A stretch of 64,000 bases of DNA, from NCBI RefSeq assembly GCF_019097595.1, contig NC_080718.1, positions 13,176,657 to 13,240,656 on the forward strand, given 5' to 3'. This stretch comes from Hemibagrus wyckioides. Lineage: Eukaryota > Chordata > Actinopteri > Siluriformes > Bagridae. The notes beneath the pieces are model-generated. The model saw only the letters and a program-made list of their open reading frames with translations. It was not told where the DNA came from and made no database searches. This document shows positions 57,608-64,000 of the stretch, in pieces; the first letter of the stretch is position 1; each line of letters begins with the position of its first letter. The position numbers and the translations under genes are program-made.

Positions 57608-58845
57608 ACTATTACCTAGTAATGAATACTGGGTAATTACTCAGTAAGTAATAAAAAAAAGGTAATGGTTTGGTAGTTCATTATGAACTAACAAAATTAC
57701 AGAGTCTTATATTTCTCCTGAAGAACTAGCTGACTAATCATAATAATGAGTTAGAATGTGTTTCACTTGACAATAACATTTCAGATCATCTTTCATTACT
57801 AAAGGAAGACACAGAAACTGACTTTAACTGTGGTTTAGCCTAATTGTAGCATCAGTCTGTATGAAATAAGGAATTATGGCATGTGTTAGTATTCATACTG
57901 CAACAAACACAGCTCTTCATAGTTATATGGATAACTTACTAGCTAGGTATTTCCAGAAACAAACTGAACCAGGAATAGTGAAGAGTTCTTTCTCTATATC
58001 TACTGTTTTTTTGTGATGATGTTGCTTCAAAGTTAACTGCTTGTTCCACTGATACAAAAACAATATATTTGCTGTGGCATGCCTGTATAAAACATGTATG
58101 TTATATTTTGTGCATTAAATTAGATGCACGTTCAAATGAAACTGTCACAGCTGATTTTTTCCTTTGTGAAATATTCCTTTTTCCTAATACCTTGAATAGA
58201 TAGATATGCTATCAAAACAGTAGTTTCAGGTCCAAAATGTGTATAAGGTCACCTCCCACATCCACAGAGAAGTCTGAACACACCAAGGCCTACAAACATG
58301 GCTGTCTCGGACTACATTTCCCAAACACAAGAGCTCTGTCATGTTTACAGTCACCGGACTTCTGAGCATGCACATCTGTTCCCAATCACACCATTGACCA
58401 TAAATAGGACTCCAAAACACTCAACCAATGCGATTTTGAAACATTCAGTGTGTTGTATCTGTCTTTACAAATCCTATTGATTTTGTGCTGTTTATCTCTC
58501 TCTCTTTTTTTTTCATTGTTTTCTGCTTTATGTATTTGACCATATTGAGACTTTTTGCACATTCTCTGTTTTTTCCTGTCTTTAGATAATGAGTCTGCTT
58601 TACAATTTGGATTTGATTGATGTAGTTTGTCCCAATAAACTCATAATATTCACATCCATTTCAGACTACATATTCTGACAGACTGTAGCCATGTTAATTT
58701 AACTTAATTCCAAAATGTTAAGCCTCCACACTTAAGCTGATTTGATTCATAATTAACCAGTAGTTAACAAGTTCTCAAAAACTACCAAACCATTACTTTG
58801 GCTTTGGTGAGTGTAATTACTCAGTATTCATTAACAGTTAATAGT
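57608..58845. mobile_element. Inverted-repeat DNA element, about 1.24 kb
   Basis: The left end ACTATTACCTAGTAATGAAT through GGGTAATTACTC, then GGTAATGGTTTGGTAGTT (57661-57678), is mirrored on the right. The reverse complement of 58770-58845 reads ACTATTAACTGTTAATGAAT, GAGTAATTAC and GTAATGGTTTGGTAGTTT. The two arms are about 75-80 bases with small gaps. No transposase is recognisable inside, so it is non-autonomous. An LTR-like segment (58240-58680) makes up about a third of the interior and may be a later insertion. Superfamily unknown. Confidence 0.7.
58240..58680 (+). repeat. Possible solo LTR of a retrotransposon
   Basis: The segment starts with TG (TGTATAAGG) and ends with CA (TTCTGACA). 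It contains GGACTACATTTCCCAAAC, TCTGAGCATGCACATCTG, a TATA-like CCATAAATAGGACTCC and a polyadenylation signal CCCAATAAACTC. This order resembles LTRs of Ty3/gypsy-type elements in fish. No clear target-site duplication was found and the exact ends are uncertain. Confidence 0.4.
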
Positions 58846-58849
58846 AGTG

Positions 58850-59820
58850 TCTTAAGTGTACATATAGTATTAATTATTTGCTTCCTGCTTGGTCCCTGCA
58901 TAGTGCATTTATTGACAGTGTTGTAAAGGGTTACTGAGTTACTCACTTTATTCACACTAGATTTGCACAACCAAACCCAGGTCATTCAGGAAAACATCCT
59001 GGAGGCCACTATTTCACAGTTGCTTGATTTACAGTGGTATAAGCACATTTCAGTATGTCTCTAGAATACCAAAAGAAGCACAGAGAGGTTCTGAATAACA
59101 AAATCGGGATAGATATTAAACAGTATACACCGTGTGTTGTTATCGTGTAATATGCATGGAATTCATATGTTTAATGCCACTCAACAGTGCTAATATTTTC
59201 ATCCCAGTAATTTGTTTACAATGTCATTTCAAAGGCTTATTTGCTCAGAGACCTTGGTATTTGTAGGTGTAAATGTTGCATACCTTTGTTATTAGAGGGT
59301 AATTGTGTAATTATGTGTTATTTTGGTTACTCAAACATACATACATTTCCATTCATTAAGTCATGTGGCTCCTCAAAACAAACACACAAGCTGATGTAAG
59401 CCTGTATAATGTCAAAACTCTTTCCTGGTAATGAGATGATTTAGTATTTGACCTCATTTTCCCTGCATTCTTCTTTTGAAGGTTTTCCTCCAAAACAGCA
59501 ATCTACAATTACGGTCAAATCAGGCTATGTGTTGCAAGTCACGTCAACCATAACAGCGTCTTATGTTGCAGGGAATTTCCAGACTTTTCTAAATGACTGT
59601 AGACACTTTTTCACGCGTGCAGACACACTACTGGGCTGATCATGCATTTCAAAGTCTAGAGCAGGAATGTGTTGATGAATCATCTGCCACTGTCAGCTTG
59701 AAGAAACATGTGAGCCTTCATAAATGTGCACGTTCTGCATGCATTCCTCAGCAATGGATTTCTGCTAACGGCTCAGCACAGGATAGCAGGGGAAATTATT
59801 CATCATAATGATGTCCAGGT
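58850..59820. other. Intergenic DNA
   Basis: No gene or repeat family recognised; the frames at 59448-59808 are unsupported. Confidence 0.4.
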
Positions 59821-59824
59821 GAAT

Positions 59825-60075
59825 CTTGTCATCAAATTAACGTGGTGCAGACCGGAGGTGAGAGTGTGTTTGTTGATTAATTAATTAACTGGTGTTTTCT
59901 CCATGCTCAGGCTCAAGGCTGCAGTAATATTTCATAAGAGCTAATCGACAGAGGAGCTGAAGCTGATTTAGGTATAAACCTTGAGTTAATTAAGGCTGTT
60001 CTCAAGCTTCACGCCATATTCTCAAGGATACAAGCGGATGAGCTTTATCTTGTCATGAGATGCCTCTGGTCAAGT
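59825..60075. promoter_or_regulatory. Candidate CNE with TAATTA cluster
   Basis: TTGATTAATTAATTAACTGG (59873-59892) and GAGTTAATTAAGGC (about 59983-59996) lie in non-repetitive DNA with no coding potential. Clustered homeodomain cores suggest a regulatory element. Confidence 0.35.
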
Positions 60076-60079
60076 TACA

Positions 60080-60780
60080 TAAATGAATAGATAGCAGGAC
60101 ACTAAAGTATGCACTTGATTACTGTGATTCTTCACACACTCGAATAAATAATTAAGTGATCCCCAAAATCAGCGAGTGCTGCTGTAGTCAATAAGATTTA
60201 AGATTCAAATTACTTCTCACATTAATGATAAAGGGCTAAATAGAAGGCAACTCTTGCTACAATTTTGTCTGAGGTACAGTCACGAAAGCCCCGCCTTTTT
60301 TTTTTAGACCTTTATCATCAAGAAACCGTTTGCTGAATCTGCCGCATAACCTTAACCATAACTGTAACATTGCTTATGGAACTTTGGGCTTGTCAAGAGA
60401 CTGTGCTCACTACCAGTATATATTAAATTTCAACGTTGAATGTTAACAATGAAGTACTGGAACAGTATCGGAGAAAAAAAGAATGAATTTGATCCAATCC
60501 CGAAACAAATGGGAAAAAAAACTGTAAGTTGTTTTTGGAACTGGAAATGTTTCCATACAGTGTAAGAAAACTTGATTGCAGCCTGCTGAATGCTATAAAT
60601 GTTATATTTATACTTTATTCAATTTGTGATGTGTTCTTTTTTTTTTGTGCGAAAGATTTTTTTGACATGTAGCTATATATTTTATAAAACTTGGATGTTT
60701 ATTTATTTATTTATGTTTAAAAGATCATCAAGTTGCGTGGTGTGATTTTCAAAGTTTCAGTATCAGTATCATCATCTCTA
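60080..60780. other. AT-rich intergenic DNA
   Basis: T-runs at 60297-60305 and 60637-60646, (ATTT)n at 60698-60714. Nothing else recognised. Confidence 0.45.
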
Positions 60781-60787
60781 ACCTCGA

Positions 60788-61085
60788 TTATTCATTCATC
60801 TTCAGTAACAGTTTTATCCTAATCAGGGTCACAGTGAATCTGGAGCCTATCCCAGGACACCAGGTCATCAAAGGGCACTATGCACACACACACACACACA
60901 CACACACACTCAAATACTCACACACTCACATACTCATTCACTCCAAGGGGCAATTTAGCCTTGCCAATCCACCTACCTCCATGTTTCTGGTAGGAAAAAC
61001 CCACAGGAAACTGACACAGACACAAGGCAAACATGTAAAACTCCACACAAACAGGAACCCAAGGACTTGGAGCATTGGCAATTAC
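60788..61085 (-). repeat. Decayed V-SINE-type retroposon
   Basis: On the minus strand: a degraded central domain (complement of CCATGTTTCTGGTAGGAAAA and ACATGTAAAACTCCACACAA), a GT linker seen as (CA)n 60883-60910, an L2-like tail (complement of AATCTGGAGCCTATCCCAGG) and a TGAA-like end (complement of TTATTCATTCATCTTCAG). The head is not clear. Short frames over it are artefacts. Confidence 0.8.
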
Positions 61086-61089
61086 TTTC

Positions 61090-62270
61090 TGCACCATGCC
61101 TGTGTTTGCTTCTAAGCATACATACTGAGCTGCATGGTAATGTTGATGTTTAGCAGTGAAATTTATTATGGCATATAATGGATTTTTTCCCCCTACACAT
61201 AAACCTAACACCCTCAGAATCTTACAGTTAACTTAGTTAACACTTCTCTACACATGAATCAATCTGGATTATACTTTAACCTTTAAAAAAGTAATCAAGC
61301 TGTAACCAGGGTTGGTTCTCTTTCTCCACTGTTAATGTAAAGTGAATCGGACTCCGGCGTAGTGTGTATCTCACACTCACAACTGTTCAGGACCTAGTTC
61401 TGTAAAGCATAATATCATTTGCATGGTGGATATCTGAGCTCTCTATACTTAATGTACCAAGAAAGTAGGAGGATTTCTGAAGGTGGTTTGGGCCTTTTAT
61501 TAAAGACACACACACACACACTTCCTTCTTTTCCAAATATATATAAATATATATATATTTTGATGTGGGCTCGCACAGATCCCCTGCAATGCTCGCTAAG
61601 CACTTCGAACTACTCAATAGAAAAAAAAAACAGCCTGATTTTCTGCCCCATTTTTCTCTCTTTCTTCCATCGTCTCGTGTTATTAAATCTATATATTAGT
61701 CACACAGCCTGGTTGCTCAAGCTGGGACTCAGTCTCAATATTAATGTCCTTAATTTAATCCGTTCTGAGATCTTGTACATCGGAGACTGTCAAAACAAAA
61801 GAATAAATAATGAAAACTATAGCAACTAATTTAAGGAATCCAAAAGAAGGGGGTTGCAGTGAGAATATTACCAATTATAATTAGATTTGCCTTGGGTAAC
61901 GCTGTCTGTAACTTCATCAAAACCCCCCAAAAAGTGTCACATACTTTCCTCATCCTGCAGATCTGCTAATATTCATTTAACCTAGAGTTAATTGAAATAA
62001 CATAATATTCCTGAAGGAAGAAAGCACCAGACAGATTAAGAGCTATGGCTAGACAAGGAGAAACGCTTTCCTTTTTCTGTGTCTGTTTCCAGTTTGTCCA
62101 AGTCTGAGATCAGAAGATAATGTAAAGTTTGAACACAAGATGCAGGCTGAAAACAGCAGCCCCTTTCCTAGCATAGGGTAACTGCCTTTCTCAGCACGGC
62201 GGCTAAATTGCTGTGTAATATATGTAGAGTACAGTTTCACTTCCCTGCCTCCAACTGCTTTCCATTTCTC
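61090..62270. other. Intergenic DNA with short simple repeats and octamer
   Basis: An exact octamer ATTTGCAT lies at 61417-61424, a CA run at 61505-61522 and an AT-rich run at 61536-61560. The 136-codon frame at 61419-61829 crosses both runs and has no recognised domain. Confidence 0.4.
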
Positions 62271-62279
62271 ACTTCCTCC

Positions 62280-62490
62280 CTCTCACACTCATGCCGTTGT
62301 CTTTGTTATTGCTTGCTCAGTGGCTCTGCCATGCAGCCTGGTTTCGCCGCACTGGCACATGTGTCCTGAAGCTGAGCGAGAGAGGGCCAGGCACGGCTGG
62401 TGGCGCAGATGAATGCAGTGTGCTCAGGTCCTCAGATGTTCCTGTGGGACCCCAGGGATTGCTGGGAAATGAGATCGCTATCAGTCCATG
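62280..62490. promoter_or_regulatory. GC-richer non-repetitive block
   Basis: Raised GC with several CpGs (62344-62405). It could be a CNE, a small exon or a cryptic promoter. Opposed frames (62291-62491 plus, 62317-62526 minus) are unsupported. Confidence 0.2.
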
Positions 62491-62494
62491 ACTC

Positions 62495-62985
62495 TGCAGA
62501 TGCTCCTCACTATCACCAGCCTGCACGCAAGATCATTGTCAATGTCATACATAAACATTACTATTATGGATTGACAGGCTCATTTATATTACTGCTCATT
62601 ATTTATTATTCCAAAGATGCCTCGTTTCTAACGGACAATATTTGTAAGTGCTGCTTTTTGATGCTAACTAATGGTAACTGTGATGATTAAAATTGATTAA
62701 GGTAAATTTATATATGCATGAGACAAACCACATAACAGCATCTTTCTTTCACTCGTTTTTAAATGAATAGCTATTATCTTTTTATGACTACAGATCCTGA
62801 CACTGGAAAATGTGATCATCTCGGTAAGTTTGACTCCATAAAACTGTGACATAGACGACATAAAGTGTGCTCGATATTCTGTGTGAGGTCACGCTCAAAC
62901 ACTCACACGCACAGGCTATATAGCCGACAATTGATGGCTGGTGTCTTCTCCCTGCAACATCACTGCACTTCCATTTTAAGCCGAA
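62495..62985. other. AT-rich intergenic DNA
   Basis: Nothing recognised. Confidence 0.4.
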
Positions 62986-62989
62986 ATGC

Positions 62990-63300
62990 AATTTTATCCC
63001 AGCGCCAGAGGCTATTCCTCCCTTTCGAAATATCTAATTACTGTGTAATTTGCTGCCATTTCAATATGAAAGCCAAAAATGATGATGCTTAAGAGTAATG
63101 GGACATTAATTCTGAATCACTCCGGATAGATGTTTCTGGTGCATCTCTTCATGATAAGCCATGTGATGGAAGACATTATGCAGCCTTAATCCAGATCTGC
63201 TTATTACTGTAATTTGTATGGGCAGCCTGTGTCACGTATTTTGTCTCTGCTTCTCTCATTAGCATTTCCGTCATGATTTGTCAGCTGTCTAAATCTTCCT
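62990..63300. promoter_or_regulatory. Candidate CNE block
   Basis: Non-repetitive, with ATCTAATTACTGTGTAATTT (about 63031-63050), GCCTTAATCCAGATCTGC (63183-63200, containing a TAATCC core), ATTACTGTAATTTG and CTCATTAGCATTTCC. No coding potential. The motif spacing looks like an enhancer CNE. Confidence 0.35.
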
Positions 63301-63304
63301 TCTT

Positions 63305-64000
63305 CTTTTTCTCTTGCTTTCTAAACAGCTTAGAAACAGAAAGGTCCTACATGTACACAGACGTGACTTAGAGGTAGATGTACTGTACGTTTGCATAGAT
63401 GGGATCCAAAAGTCATAAAACTTTTATGAGTCTTGGGTTCACAAGGCTTGTGAATGTGTAAGGAGTACATTGAACTCTGGGATGTGTGCAAACACAGCTT
63501 ACCCTCTTGGAAAGCTGGCAATAAACCATGTTAGAATGATATGAACCTCAGCAGTAAGTCAGAGTTAGATTTCAAATGCAACAAAGATAGATAATCAGGG
63601 AATCTGCCCAGAGACTGAAAGCAGACATGCACAAACCTGCTGTCCAGGTGTTTAACAAATTTATTGGGATTCGACTGGCAATAGACATTTCCGGAATGAA
63701 ATCGTCCATCAGATTTTGGCTAAAGAAAAGGGTAAGTTCTGGCTGAAGCAAATTAAATCAGAAGCCCGGAGTCCAAAGTATGCTTTCAAATGCTGTCATG
63801 TGTGCCCAATTTAAAACATTTGGCTCAATTATGGTAAGTAGCTCCCAAGTGGTACAAGCAGGTGGTCCGGAATTGAATCGTGCATTTGCATTTGCAGCCC
63901 AAAACTATTCACTCTGGTTTATTTAGACCTGAACTCTTTATTGCACAGTCACATATTAGACAGATCCCCATTACATAGACAGAAATTAGGAAAGACACCA
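63305..64000. other. Intergenic DNA with octamer at the right edge
   Basis: An exact octamer ATTTGCAT lies at 63884-63891 within a TGCATTTGCATTTGCAG context. No gene or repeat family recognised up to the end of the window. Confidence 0.4.

Noticed and set aside
61419..61829. 136-codon plus-strand frame
   Set aside because: It runs through CA and AT simple repeats and shows no domain.

Overview
The window is non-coding vertebrate DNA, most likely from a teleost fish. The evidence is the repeat content: V-SINE-type retroposons with a conserved central domain and L2-like tails, remnants of at least three Tc1 transposon families, a hAT (BED finger) relic, MITE-like elements and many long dinucleotide and tetranucleotide microsatellites. 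The SINE tail wording and Tc1 types resemble what I know from otophysan fish, especially catfishes. That narrower placement is an inference from memory, not a measurement.

I find no convincing protein-coding gene. The longest open frame is 166 codons (43768-44268, plus) and resembles nothing I recognise. The longer frames fall in repeats, lie in GC-richer DNA open on both strands, or have low-complexity composition. The only recognisable coding homology is broken transposase or reverse-transcriptase sequence. The window therefore reads as an intergenic region or the inside of a very large intron.

Layout. 1-340 is a CpG-rich, promoter-like block (CCAAT box, GC box, CRE-like site) at the left edge; it may belong to a gene lying mainly outside the window. 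345-14300 is AT-rich DNA with microsatellites, one LINE-like 3' tail, one decayed SINE and several complex AT-balanced stretches that look like conserved non-coding elements (CNEs). 14295-23700 holds one complete SINE with target-site duplication, four decayed SINE pieces and large CA/CT/AT/AG microsatellites. 25797-26006 is a 105-bp tandem duplication. 27790-45610 is the most repeat-rich part: LINE relic, three Tc1 relics, a tRNA-Ile-like sequence, a MITE and several unclassified repeats. 46000-64000 holds further CNE candidates, a hAT relic, a (GATA)n array and a 1.24-kb inverted-repeat element with an LTR-like insert.

The many motif-dense stretches (POU octamers, TAATTA, paired E-boxes) scattered through a gene-poor region suggest a regulatory landscape of a developmental gene. 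This is an inference: no cross-species alignment could be run here. I found no CRISPR array, operon, phage or other new enzymatic system.
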